Source: Gordonia zhaorongruii (GTDB lineage: Bacteria; Actinomycetota; Actinomycetes; Mycobacteriales; Mycobacteriaceae). From it: a stretch of 64,000 nucleotides of DNA. A model generated the notes under the pieces. The model was not told the DNA's origin, ran no database searches, and worked only from the letters and a program-made list of their open reading frames with translations. Where the stretch lies: contig NZ_CP041763.1 of assembly GCF_007559005.1 (NCBI RefSeq), positions 1 through 64,000 on the forward strand. Direction: 5' to 3'. Positions 20,686 through 28,025 of this stretch are shown one piece after another (the first letter of the stretch is position 1; every line of letters begins with the position of its first letter). The position numbers were made by a program, and so were the translations under genes.

Positions 20686-21248
20686 ACCGTCTGCCCGCAA
20701 TCTTTCACCGCCTCTCCGTCGGGCTGGTCGCGCTGCTGCTCATCGTGGTCGGCGGCGGCACCGTCGCCTGGCGGACCGGCCTCGACCCGATCGCCGACTG
20801 GATCGAGCGCATCGACGCCGGTGCGATCGGCCGCTTCGCTCATGAGAACTGGTGGACGTTCGTCGTCATCGGAGTCGCCGTTCTCGCGCTCGTGTGGGGG
20901 CTCTCGCTGATTCGCTCGGTGATCCGGCCCGGTTCGGTCACCGACCTGGAGCTCGACGGGTCCGACGAGACCGGCACCATGATCGTCGCGCCGAAGCAGA
21001 TCGCGAACGCGGTCGCCGACGAGCTGTCCGCTCATCCGATCTTCGACAAGGTCAGTGCGAAGGCGGTGAACGATCGGTCACGCGACATGATCCGACTGGA
21101 GGTCACTGCACGGCCCACCCGTTCCATCGCCGAGATGTCGGTACCCGTCGGCGACGCCACCGATGCGATCCGTGACGCGGTAGCCGGTACGGACATGCAC
21201 GTTCAGGCTCTCGTGCACCTCGAGAAGCCGAAGGCGCCGAAGCACTGA
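20682..21248 (+). CDS. amaP: AmaP-like alkaline shock membrane anchor
   Basis: This 188-aa protein starts at GTG 20682, overlapping the preceding TGA. It has two membrane segments (LVALLLIVVGGGTVAW and WWTFVVIGVAVLALVWGLSLI) and a C-terminal cytoplasmic domain with GTMIVAPKQIANAVADELSAHP and IRLEVTARPTRSIAEM. This is the layout of AmaP, which recruits Asp23 to the membrane in Staphylococcus. The gene ends the six-gene operon. AmaP naming is by layout and context. Confidence 0.8.
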   Translation: MNRLPAIFHRLSVGLVALLLIVVGGGTVAWRTGLDPIADWIERIDAGAIGRFAHENWWTFVVIGVAVLALVWGLSLIRSVIRPGSVTDLELDGSDETGTMIVAPKQIANAVADELSAHPIFDKVSAKAVNDRSRDMIRLEVTARPTRSIAEMSVPVGDATDAIRDAVAGTDMHVQALVHLEKPKAPKH

Positions 21249-21296
21249 CCGGCACCCCGGGACGGGCACTGCGATGCTGCTCGCTGTTCCGACGCA

Positions 21297-21325
21297 GTTC
21301 ACTCGCATGATGCCGTCGCGTGAAC
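21297..21325. promoter_or_regulatory. inverted GTTCAC motif upstream of phoX-like gene
   Basis: GTTCACTCGC at 21297-21306 faces GCGTGAAC at 21318-21325; GTTCAC is the core of PhoP boxes in Streptomyces, but there the repeats are direct, here inverted. With a phosphatase gene 70 bp downstream, phosphate control is plausible but unproven. Confidence 0.35.
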
Positions 21326-21394
21326 CGGCCTCCATAAAGTCGCCTGCGTATCCGCCCAGCCCATTGGCGGACTTGTCTTACGTGGAGGACCTTC

Positions 21395-23458
21395 ATGCGA
21401 ATTCCGTTGCAGCTGTTCGTGTCCGGTGGAGACGATCTCGGCCGGTCCTCCCGGTCGCGCGTCACGTGTCGATACAAGTGCGGCGAGGCGTGCTGGCACG
21501 AGCCGGGCAACAAGAGCGACAACGCGTACTTCCGTGATGTCGCCCGTGCGGCCATCTCCCGACGAACCATGCTCCGCGGGTCCGTCGGTGCGGTGGTCGC
21601 GGTCGGTGCGACGTCGGCCCTGGCGGCATGCGGCGATGACGGGGCCACGGTCGGGTCGAGCAGTTCCGCGTCGCCGAGCGGTGGCCCGCTCAAGGGCATG
21701 AACTTCGAGCCGATCGCGCCGAACACCGAAGACGCGCTGAAGATCCCGAACGGCTACAAGCAGAAGGTCGTGATCCGCTGGGGCGACCCGGTGGTACCCG
21801 GCGCGCCCGCGTTCGATTTCGACAACCAGACACCTGAAGCACAGGAACGGCAGTTCGGATTCAACAACGACTTCGCCGGGCTGATCCCGGTCGACGGTCA
21901 GCCGAACCACTTCTACCTCGTGTGCAATCAGGAGTACACGTCCGAAGAGTTCATGTTCAAGGGCTACAAGGAGAAGGAGCCGACCGAGCGTCAGGCCCGA
22001 GTCTCCATGGCAGCACACGGAATCACCGTTCTCGAGGTGCAGGGCTCGGATGCTGACGGGGCACTCACCCCGATCGTCGGACCGCGTAACCGGCGCATCA
22101 CCGCGAGCACGCCGTTCCGGCTGACCGGTCCTGCCGCAGGCACCGACCTGGTGCGGACGGCGGCGGACCGTGGCGGCAATCGCATCCTCGGCACCATCGC
22201 CAACTGCTCGGGCGGAATCACCCCGTGGGGCACCATGCTGTCGGGCGAGGAGAACTACAACAACTACTTCCAGAATGCGAGCAAGGTCAAGGACAAGACC
22301 GCGGCCGCGCACCTGGAGCGCTACGGCTTCGAGGACGACGCCGACTACCACCAGTGGGGCCGCTTCGACCCCCGTTTCGATCTGGAGAAGGAGCCCAACG
22401 AGGCGAACCGTTTCGGGTACGTCGTCGAGGTGGATCCGCACGATCGGGAGTCGACGCCGCTCAAGCACTCCGCACTCGGCCGGCTCAAGCACGAATCGGC
22501 GAACATCCATGTGGTGAAGGAAGGTTCGGCGGCCGGCACCGTCGTCGCGTACACCGGTGATGACGAGAAGTTCGAGTACATCTACAAGTTCGTCTCGAGC
22601 CGGAAGATGCAGGACGGCAACTCGCCGGGGGCCCGGCGGCACAACATGGGCATCCTCACCGAGGGCACCCTCTACGTCGCCAGCTTCTCGAGCGACAGAC
22701 CGACCACCGTGGAGAACGCGGCCGGCAGCGGCACGTGGCACAAGCTGATGACGGTGAAGGCGGACGGGTCGGCCCAGTCGCACATAAAAGGCATGACCGC
22801 GGCCGAGGTGGCCGTCTACACCCGCGAGGCCGCCGACAAGGCGGGCGCCACCAAGATGGATCGTCCCGAGGACATCGAGCCGCACCCGTTCACCGGCAAG
22901 GTGTACTGCGCCCTCACCAACAACGACGACCGCGGTACCGACGGTGAGGACGGGCCGAACGCGGCCAATCCGCGCAAGGAGAACAAGAGCGGTCAGATCC
23001 TCGAGATGACCGATAACCACGCGGGCGAGGACTTCGCCTGGGACTTGCTGCTGGTGTGCGGCGATCCGAAGAGCGCCGACACCTATTACGGCGGCTTCGA
23101 CAAGGATCAGGTCAGTCCGATCTCGTGCCCGGACAATGTGGCATTCGATCCGCACGGCAACCTGTGGATCTCCACCGACGGCAATGCACTCGACGCCAAC
23201 GACGGACTGTTCGCCGTCGGGCTCGACGGCGACCGGCGCGGTGAGACGAAGCAGTTCCTCACGGTGCCGCGTGCCGCCGAGACCTGCGGCCCGATCATCG
23301 AGGACAAGCGTGTCGTGGTCTGCGTCCAGCATCCCGGCGAGGAGGACGACTACTCGGCGGATCGGCCGTTCTCGCACTGGCCGGATGGCGGCTCGTCGCA
23401 GCCGCGTCCGGCGGTGGTCGCGGTGTGGCGCGACGGGGGTGGATCCATCGGAGTCTGA
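21395..23458 (+). CDS. PhoX-family alkaline phosphatase, Tat-exported lipoprotein
   Basis: The 687-aa protein is a PhoX/DUF839 beta-propeller phosphatase, a Ca/Fe-dependent class that releases phosphate from phosphoesters. A 55-residue N-extension with a Cys-rich patch (TCRYKCGEACWHEPGNKSDN) precedes the twin-arginine signal SRRTMLRG (Arg56-Arg57) and a hydrophobic stretch ending LAAC, giving a lipobox Cys79. Core motifs include NCSGGITPWGTMLSGEENYN and MDRPEDIEPHPFTGKVYCALTNN. GGAGG lies upstream of ATG 21395. A possible phosphate-type operator precedes it, and a strong hairpin terminator follows the gene. Confidence 0.9.
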   Translation: MRIPLQLFVSGGDDLGRSSRSRVTCRYKCGEACWHEPGNKSDNAYFRDVARAAISRRTMLRGSVGAVVAVGATSALAACGDDGATVGSSSSASPSGGPLKGMNFEPIAPNTEDALKIPNGYKQKVVIRWGDPVVPGAPAFDFDNQTPEAQERQFGFNNDFAGLIPVDGQPNHFYLVCNQEYTSEEFMFKGYKEKEPTERQARVSMAAHGITVLEVQGSDADGALTPIVGPRNRRITASTPFRLTGPAAGTDLVRTAADRGGNRILGTIANCSGGITPWGTMLSGEENYNNYFQNASKVKDKTAAAHLERYGFEDDADYHQWGRFDPRFDLEKEPNEANRFGYVVEVDPHDRESTPLKHSALGRLKHESANIHVVKEGSAAGTVVAYTGDDEKFEYIYKFVSSRKMQDGNSPGARRHNMGILTEGTLYVASFSSDRPTTVENAAGSGTWHKLMTVKADGSAQSHIKGMTAAEVAVYTREAADKAGATKMDRPEDIEPHPFTGKVYCALTNNDDRGTDGEDGPNAANPRKENKSGQILEMTDNHAGEDFAWDLLLVCGDPKSADTYYGGFDKDQVSPISCPDNVAFDPHGNLWISTDGNALDANDGLFAVGLDGDRRGETKQFLTVPRAAETCGPIIEDKRVVVCVQHPGEEDDYSADRPFSHWPDGGSSQPRPAVVAVWRDGGGSIGV

Positions 23459-23510
23459 CTCACGCCGGGCGCGGTGCCGCTAGGCGGTGGCGCGAACAGC
23501 GGAACGAACA

Positions 23511-23537
23511 GCGCCGCACCCGATTCGGGTGCGGCGC
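23511..23537. terminator. bidirectional hairpin terminator
   Basis: GCGCCGCACCCGA (23511-23523) pairs with TCGGGTGCGGCGC (23525-23537) around a tiny loop between two convergent genes. T-rich TCGTTGTT follows on the plus strand and GAACGAACA precedes it, so both directions could be served. Confidence 0.75.
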
Positions 23538-23568
23538 TCGTTGTTCGGGGGTGGATCTGCCCAGCGGA

Positions 23569-24771
23569 TCAGATGAGGATCCAGAGGTACGCGATCAGGC
23601 CGAGCACCAGGAAGACGATCCACAGCCAGCCCACGATGATCGCCGCGTGGGCGAACTCCCAGCCGACGGTGCCCTCGCGCTCGCACCGCTCGCGTTCGCG
23701 GTAGCCGAGCCAGAGACCGATCGGCGACGTGATGCCCAGACCGGACAGCACGAGGGCGACGATCGCCATCACGTTGACGTCGTCGGTTCGGCGGGCGGTC
23801 GTCTTAGAACTCGCCACAGGCTTCTCCTTAGCGGGCGCACCGGTGGCCCTGGCGGTCCCGGCTGCTGCCGTAGCCGCAGATGCCTCGGCGGCACGTGTGT
23901 TCGACGAAGTGCGGGATCCCGGGACCGCTGAGTAAGCGAGCTTGGGCTCGCTCGCCTCGGGTGCGGCGGTGGGCTTAGAAGCCTCCGCGAAACGGGCGCC
24001 GGCGGTCCCGGGGCGGGGAGTCGAGCCGGACGCGCCATCACCCCGAGCGATCAGCGGGTTCGCGCTTTGCGGCGGCCGCGATCCAGGCATGGCGGGCCCC
24101 GGTGCACCGGAACCCCGTGCACCGGAACCCGGTGCGCTGGGTCCCGGCGGGCGAGTCGCCTGGGGACCGGAGCTCTTGGGATCGGAGTTCCGGGAACCTG
24201 GTCCCTGGGGAGCCGCACCCTGGGGAGCCGAACTCTGGGCACCCCGGCTTTGCGGGTCGGGACCAGGTGCCCGGGGAGGAGGTGCAGGGGGACCATTCGG
24301 TCCGGGCCGAGTCGGGCCCGGGCCGTCGGGGCGGCGCGTGACCGGCGCCGGGCCGGACGGCGGTGATGGAACGGGTTTGGCGGGGGCCTGCGACCGCGAC
24401 CCCGGGCTGCCGGCACGCGGGACGTTGGGTTCGCTGCCTTGCGGGGGACGTGGCGGCTGACCGGACGGGCCGGGCCTGCCTGCACCTGCGGGCGGAGGAG
24501 TACCTGGACCGGGCCGCCGTACGTTGGGGCCGCTCACGTCCGGACGGGGCGGCACCGGAGCCGCACCGGAGACGGGCGCTTCGGGGCGGCGTTCCCACGG
24601 TGGCGGTGCCATCCCGGAACTGTTGTCGGGGCGCTGCGGGGCAGAAGGCTGCGACGCGCGAGGCTGCGACCCGGGAGGCCGCGACTCAGAAGAGGGAGAC
24701 GCAGGAGAGCGGGAATCCCGGGACGAGGATTCACCAGATGGCGGTTCGCGGCGCGGATCGTCGGAGGGCAC
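23569..24771 (-). CDS. proline-rich protein with C-terminal DUF4190 membrane domain
   Basis: About 300 residues of Pro/Gly/Ser/Ala-rich low complexity (PSGESSSRDSRSPASP and many PGP/GPxAP repeats) are followed by a C-terminal DUF4190 segment with two membrane helices: VMAIVALVLSGLGITSPIGLWLGYRERE and AAIIVGWLWIVFLVLGLIAYLWI. It starts at GTG 24771, two bases after the stop of the upstream 56-aa gene, so they probably form an operon. DUF4190 has no known function. The repeated low-complexity tail resembles that of the DUF3566 protein, and its DNA is rich in short repeats. Confidence 0.8.
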   Translation of the reverse strand: MPSDDPRREPPSGESSSRDSRSPASPSSESRPPGSQPRASQPSAPQRPDNSSGMAPPPWERRPEAPVSGAAPVPPRPDVSGPNVRRPGPGTPPPAGAGRPGPSGQPPRPPQGSEPNVPRAGSPGSRSQAPAKPVPSPPSGPAPVTRRPDGPGPTRPGPNGPPAPPPRAPGPDPQSRGAQSSAPQGAAPQGPGSRNSDPKSSGPQATRPPGPSAPGSGARGSGAPGPAMPGSRPPQSANPLIARGDGASGSTPRPGTAGARFAEASKPTAAPEASEPKLAYSAVPGSRTSSNTRAAEASAATAAAGTARATGAPAKEKPVASSKTTARRTDDVNVMAIVALVLSGLGITSPIGLWLGYRERERCEREGTVGWEFAHAAIIVGWLWIVFLVLGLIAYLWILI

Positions 24772-24773
24772 GA

Positions 24774-24944
24774 TTACAAAATACCTGCTGCGTCGGCGCT
24801 ATCCGGGGAGGCGAGGTCCTCGATGCGCGGAACAGTCGGCGAAACGGGTGGATGCTCGGTCCGCGCGCGCCGTGCCACGATGACGACGGCCGCGAGTACG
24901 AGGAACAGCACGGATCCGGTGGCCACGAGAGGTTTGTTGCGCAT
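24774..24944 (-). CDS. small single-pass membrane protein in the cwsA position
   Basis: This 56-aa frame runs from ATG 24944 to a stop at 24774. It begins MRNKPLVATG, has one membrane helix SVLFLVLAAVVIVA, a basic stop-transfer RRAR, and a Pro/Asp-rich tail ending DAAGIL. GGAG precedes the start by five bases. CwsA, a division-site membrane protein that interacts with CrgA and Wag31, is encoded next to ppiA in mycobacteria and ends with a similar helix-RR-Pro-rich tail. So this may be a minimal CwsA lacking the long N-terminal part. That is inferred from position and a short similarity. Confidence 0.6.
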   Translation of the reverse strand: MRNKPLVATGSVLFLVLAAVVIVARRARTEHPPVSPTVPRIEDLASPDSADAAGIL

Positions 24945-25043
24945 CACTCCAGGTTGCCAGTTGATTCGCCCATACGCCAATGAAGCGACTCGTGCTCCGG
25001 CGGATACCGGTGAGCCACCGGCAAGTCGCCGGAACATGGTTGT

Positions 25044-25574
25044 ATGGAAACCGTGAGTGATCAGAAAAATACCGCGACCCTGCACACCAATCGCGGAGAC
25101 ATCATCATCGAACTCTTCCCCAACCACGCGCCGAAGACCGTCGCGAACTTCGTCGGCCTGGCCGACGGATCCAAGGATTACACCGAGAAGAACGCCAAGG
25201 GCGAGGACAGCGGGCCGTTCTACGACGGCGCGATCTTCCACCGCGTGATCGCGGGCTTCATGCTTCAGGGCGGCGACCCGACCGGAACGGGTCGTGGCGG
25301 CCCGGGCTACAAGTTCGAGGACGAGTTCCACCCGGAACTCCAGTTCGATCGCCCGTACCTGCTCGCGATGGCCAACGCCGGACCGGGCACCAACGGCTCG
25401 CAGTTCTTCATCACCGTCGGCGCAACCCCGCACCTGAACCGTCGCCACACCATCTTCGGTGAGGTCAAGGATTCGGCGTCGCAGGGCGTCGTCGACGCCA
25501 TCGGGGCCGCACCGACCGGCCCGGGCGATCGTCCCGTCGAGGACGTCGTCATCGAGAGCATCGAGCTGAGCTGA
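25044..25574 (+). CDS. ppiA: peptidyl-prolyl cis-trans isomerase, cyclophilin type
   Basis: This cytoplasmic 176-aa cyclophilin has the catalytic core [40 protein letters not shown] and HTIFGEV, all at normal spacing. It accelerates proline isomerisation during folding. No signal peptide is present. The start is either ATG 25044 or GTG 25053; neither has a strong ribosome site. It diverges from the small membrane gene and is followed 13 bp later by the rhomboid gene, so both may be in one operon. Confidence 0.96.
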   Translation: METVSDQKNTATLHTNRGDIIIELFPNHAPKTVANFVGLADGSKDYTEKNAKGEDSGPFYDGAIFHRVIAGFMLQGGDPTGTGRGGPGYKFEDEFHPELQFDRPYLLAMANAGPGTNGSQFFITVGATPHLNRRHTIFGEVKDSASQGVVDAIGAAPTGPGDRPVEDVVIESIELS

Positions 25575-25587
25575 CACCGGCTTCCAG

Positions 25588-26445
25588 GTGAATCAGGCCT
25601 GCTACCTGCACCCCGACCGCCCCACCGCGCTGTCATGCACGCGGTGCGGGCGGTCGGCCTGCCCGGAATGCCTTCGCCCCGCATCAGTCGGACAGCATTG
25701 CGTCGACTGCGTTGCGGAGGCGAATGCGACGACACGGGTCTCCGGTCCGACGATGACCGTCGGGCGCCGCGTGACACCGGTCGTCACCTATGCACTGATC
25801 GCGATCAACGTCGTGGTCTTCGCCGCGTGCATGCTTCAGGCGCGCGGCACCGATCTCAGATTCTCGCCGATCTACCGCGAGGGCGTGCTGATCACCGGTG
25901 GCGGTTTCGAGAACGAGTACTGGCGTCTGATCACGTCGGGATTCCTGCATCAGAGTGTGATGCACGTGGCCGTGAACATGATCTCGCTGTACATCATCGG
26001 CGCCGAGTTGGAGAAGGTCCTCGGCCGGAACCGCTATCTCGCCATCTACCTGATCGGGCTCCTGGGCGGCAGTGCCGCCGTGATGGCACTCGAACACTCG
26101 CCGACTCTGACTGCCGGTGCGTCCGGCGCGATCTACGGGCTCATGGGCGCCCTGTTCGTCCTGCTGCTGCGGATCAAGGCGCCGGTGACCACGGTCGTGG
26201 TGCTGATCGCCGTCAACCTCGTCATCTCGATCAGCATCCCCAACATCTCCTTGCTGGGGCATCTCGGCGGTCTCGTCTTCGGAGCCGCTGCAGCGGGTGC
26301 GGTGCTGTGGCTGCCGGTTAAGATCCTGCCGCCGGAGCGTCGCACCAAGGCGTCCGTCGACCGGTTCGGCTGGTACGGGCTGCTGGTGCTCGCGGTGATC
26401 GCTCTCGCGATCGGGGCCGGCATCGGAGTCGGTTCCAGCGTCTGA
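25588..26445 (+). CDS. rhomboid intramembrane serine protease with N-terminal zinc ribbon
   Basis: This 285-aa protein has an N-terminal B-box-like zinc-binding segment with Cys5, His8, Cys17, Cys20, Cys25, Cys28, Cys38 and Cys41, and then six membrane helices. The catalytic pair is present: Ser179 in GASGAIYG and His225 in HLGGLVFG. An HQSVMHVAVNM motif near 121 holds the conserved oxyanion residues. It cleaves membrane proteins inside the bilayer; its target is not known. The GTG start at 25588 lies 13 bp after ppiA. This zinc-ribbon rhomboid form is common in Actinobacteria. Confidence 0.93.
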   Translation: MNQACYLHPDRPTALSCTRCGRSACPECLRPASVGQHCVDCVAEANATTRVSGPTMTVGRRVTPVVTYALIAINVVVFAACMLQARGTDLRFSPIYREGVLITGGGFENEYWRLITSGFLHQSVMHVAVNMISLYIIGAELEKVLGRNRYLAIYLIGLLGGSAAVMALEHSPTLTAGASGAIYGLMGALFVLLLRIKAPVTTVVVLIAVNLVISISIPNISLLGHLGGLVFGAAAAGAVLWLPVKILPPERRTKASVDRFGWYGLLVLAVIALAIGAGIGVGSSV

Positions 26446-26456
26446 TCCCAGGCCGA

Positions 26457-26882
26457 TCAGCCGACGGTGAACCCGGCGTTCCGCAGTTCGTCCGCGACTC
26501 CACGCGGGTCGTCGCCGAGGTCCCATCGCCCGAACACCACGAGCTTGTCGTCGAAGAGGTCGAGCATCAACTGCTTGTTCCGTGCGCCGAGCCGCCGCGT
26601 CTCGAGCACGCTGATCCGTTCGACGTCGTCCGGCGTCAGCTCGAGGCTGCCGGAGATCGTCCGGACGGCGAGCGTCGGTCCGGGACGCAAGGCGAGCCGG
26701 GGTCTGCGGATCAGCGCGATCGCGCCGGCCACGATCAGTCCGAGTGCGGCGACTGAGATGAACACCATCGCAGGCGGCTCGGTGTAGCTCGCGGCGGCTG
26801 CCGCGGCGAGCGCGATGCCGGCTCCGACGAGTGCGACACCGGCCGCGACCGGCGTCGACCACTCCTTCTGCTCAGACTTCAT
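26457..26882 (-). CDS. PH-domain membrane protein (Rv0010c-like)
   Basis: This 141-aa protein has two N-terminal membrane segments (VAAGVALVGAGIALAAAAAAS and MVFISVAALGLIVAGAIALI) and a C-terminal bacterial PH-like domain (ALRPGPTLAVRTISGSLELTPDDVERI, LFDDKLVVFGRW). Function is unknown. Its place between the ppiA/rhomboid pair and crgA is that of Rv0010c in M. tuberculosis. The 125-bp upstream gap has two perfect DnaA boxes. Confidence 0.88.
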   Translation of the reverse strand: MKSEQKEWSTPVAAGVALVGAGIALAAAAAASYTEPPAMVFISVAALGLIVAGAIALIRRPRLALRPGPTLAVRTISGSLELTPDDVERISVLETRRLGARNKQLMLDLFDDKLVVFGRWDLGDDPRGVADELRNAGFTVG

Positions 26883-26899
26883 CTCGTTGCTCTCCAGAG

Positions 26900-26921
26900 T
26901 TATCCACAGGAGTTATCCACA
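26900..26921. promoter_or_regulatory. two perfect TTATCCACA DnaA boxes
   Basis: TTATCCACA occurs at 26900-26908 and 26913-26921 in the same orientation, 13 bp apart. A CCGTCCACA-like 9-mer (minus strand, about 26956-26964) is near. They lie just upstream of the PH-domain gene start, in a 125-bp intergenic region that also contains an inverted repeat. The oriC itself has fewer exact copies of this strongest form. Confidence 0.8.
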
Positions 26922-26930
26922 ATGTGTATG

Positions 26931-26948
26931 AATTACACACATGTAATT
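26931..26948. promoter_or_regulatory. 18-bp inverted repeat AATTACA-CACA-TGTAATT
   Basis: Seven-base arms AATTACA (26931-26937) and TGTAATT (26942-26948) match perfectly around CACA. AT-rich and operator-like, next to the DnaA boxes, in the interval serving the PH-domain gene. The bound protein, if any, is unknown. Confidence 0.6.
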
Positions 26949-27007
26949 CCCCATTGTGGACGGAATCGCGGGAGCGCTTGCGGGCGCTCGACTCGCTGGT
27001 TCCGGTC

Positions 27008-27298
27008 CTAGCGCCAGCCCATGGTCATGAGCAGGCCCACGACCATGAACCCGAATCCGATGAGCATGTTCCACGGACCGAGATCGGCCATCCAGTTCAG
27101 GAACTTGCCCTCGCCGCCGTAGGTGCTGGCTGACGCACCGAGGTAGTAGACGAGCAGCCACACGAGACCGAGCAGCATCAGACCGAACATGACGGACTGG
27201 TAGACGACGCCCGACGGGCCCGCCTTGACCTTCACCGGGGTGCGGCTAGCGCTGTTGACAGTGTAGTCGGTCTTCTTCCGGACTTTTGACTTCGGCAT
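27008..27298 (-). CDS. crgA: cell division protein CrgA
   Basis: This 96-aa protein starts at ATG 27298 ([15 protein letters not shown], the family N-terminus). It has two membrane helices ([20 protein letters not shown] and [20 protein letters not shown]). CrgA is a small septal protein that binds FtsZ, FtsI and CwsA in mycobacteria and coordinates septum assembly. An upstream ATG would add an unlike extension and is rejected. It diverges from trpG with only 55 bp between. Confidence 0.95.
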   Translation of the reverse strand: MPKSKVRKKTDYTVNSASRTPVKVKAGPSGVVYQSVMFGLMLLGLVWLLVYYLGASASTYGGEGKFLNWMADLGPWNMLIGFGFMVVGLLMTMGWR

Positions 27299-27353
27299 GC
27301 CCTCCACGGTATCCCAGCCGCACCGCCGTCTGCGAAAACGATAGCCTTGATCG

Positions 27354-28025
27354 GTGCGCATCCTCGTCATCGACAATTACGACAGCTTCGTCTACAACCT
27401 GGTCCAGTACCTGGGCCAGCTCGGTGTCGAGGCCGTCGTCTGGCGCAACGACGACCCGCAGCTCGACGATCTGACGAAGGTCGTCGACGATTTCGACGGC
27501 ATCCTCCTGAGCCCGGGCCCGGGCACCCCGGACCGGGCGGGTGTGACCGTGCCGATCGTCTCGGTGGCCGCGCAGGCGAAGACGCCGTTGCTCGGTGTGT
27601 GCCTGGGACATCAGGCGATCGGTGAGGCGTTCGGCGGCACCGTCGACCGCGCACCCGAGCTGCTGCACGGTAAGACCTCACTGGTGAATCACAGCGGACG
27701 CGGAGTCCTCGCCGGCCTGCCGGATCCGTTCGTCGCCACCCGCTACCACTCGCTGACGGTTCGGCCCGAGACCGTTCCGGCCGAGCTGGAGGTCACCGGC
27801 AGTACCGATACGGGTGTCGTCATGGCGATGATGCACCGCGAGCTGCCCATTCACGGTGTGCAGTTCCACCCGGAGAGCGTGCTCACTCAGGGCGGGCACC
27901 GCATGTTGGCGAACTGGCTGCACGTGTGCGGATTCGACGTACCCGAAGCGCGCGTCGCCCAGCTCGAGGCGCAGATGGCGAAAGCGCTCACCGGCACCGA
28001 GGCGACGCCGACGGCCGGCCTCTAG
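27354..28025 (+). CDS. trpG: glutamine amidotransferase of anthranilate/aminodeoxychorismate synthase (TrpG/PabA)
   Basis: This 223-aa class I glutamine amidotransferase subunit supplies ammonia for anthranilate or p-aminobenzoate synthesis. It has the oxyanion motif LSPGPGTP, the catalytic Cys in [10 protein letters not shown], the segment GVQFHPES with the catalytic His and Glu, and a GTG start at 27354 ([15 protein letters not shown]). In mycobacteria it lies at this spot beside pknB. Its stop and the pknB stop share the palindrome CTAG (28022-28025), so no terminator fits between. In this order one protein may serve both pathways. Confidence 0.95.
   Translation: MRILVIDNYDSFVYNLVQYLGQLGVEAVVWRNDDPQLDDLTKVVDDFDGILLSPGPGTPDRAGVTVPIVSVAAQAKTPLLGVCLGHQAIGEAFGGTVDRAPELLHGKTSLVNHSGRGVLAGLPDPFVATRYHSLTVRPETVPAELEVTGSTDTGVVMAMMHRELPIHGVQFHPESVLTQGGHRMLANWLHVCGFDVPEARVAQLEAQMAKALTGTEATPTAGL

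Noticed and set aside
21299..23377. 692-aa open frame on the minus strand across the PhoX gene
   Set aside because: Antisense shadow of a clear protein family; composition is Val/Leu/Arg/His-rich as expected of shadows.
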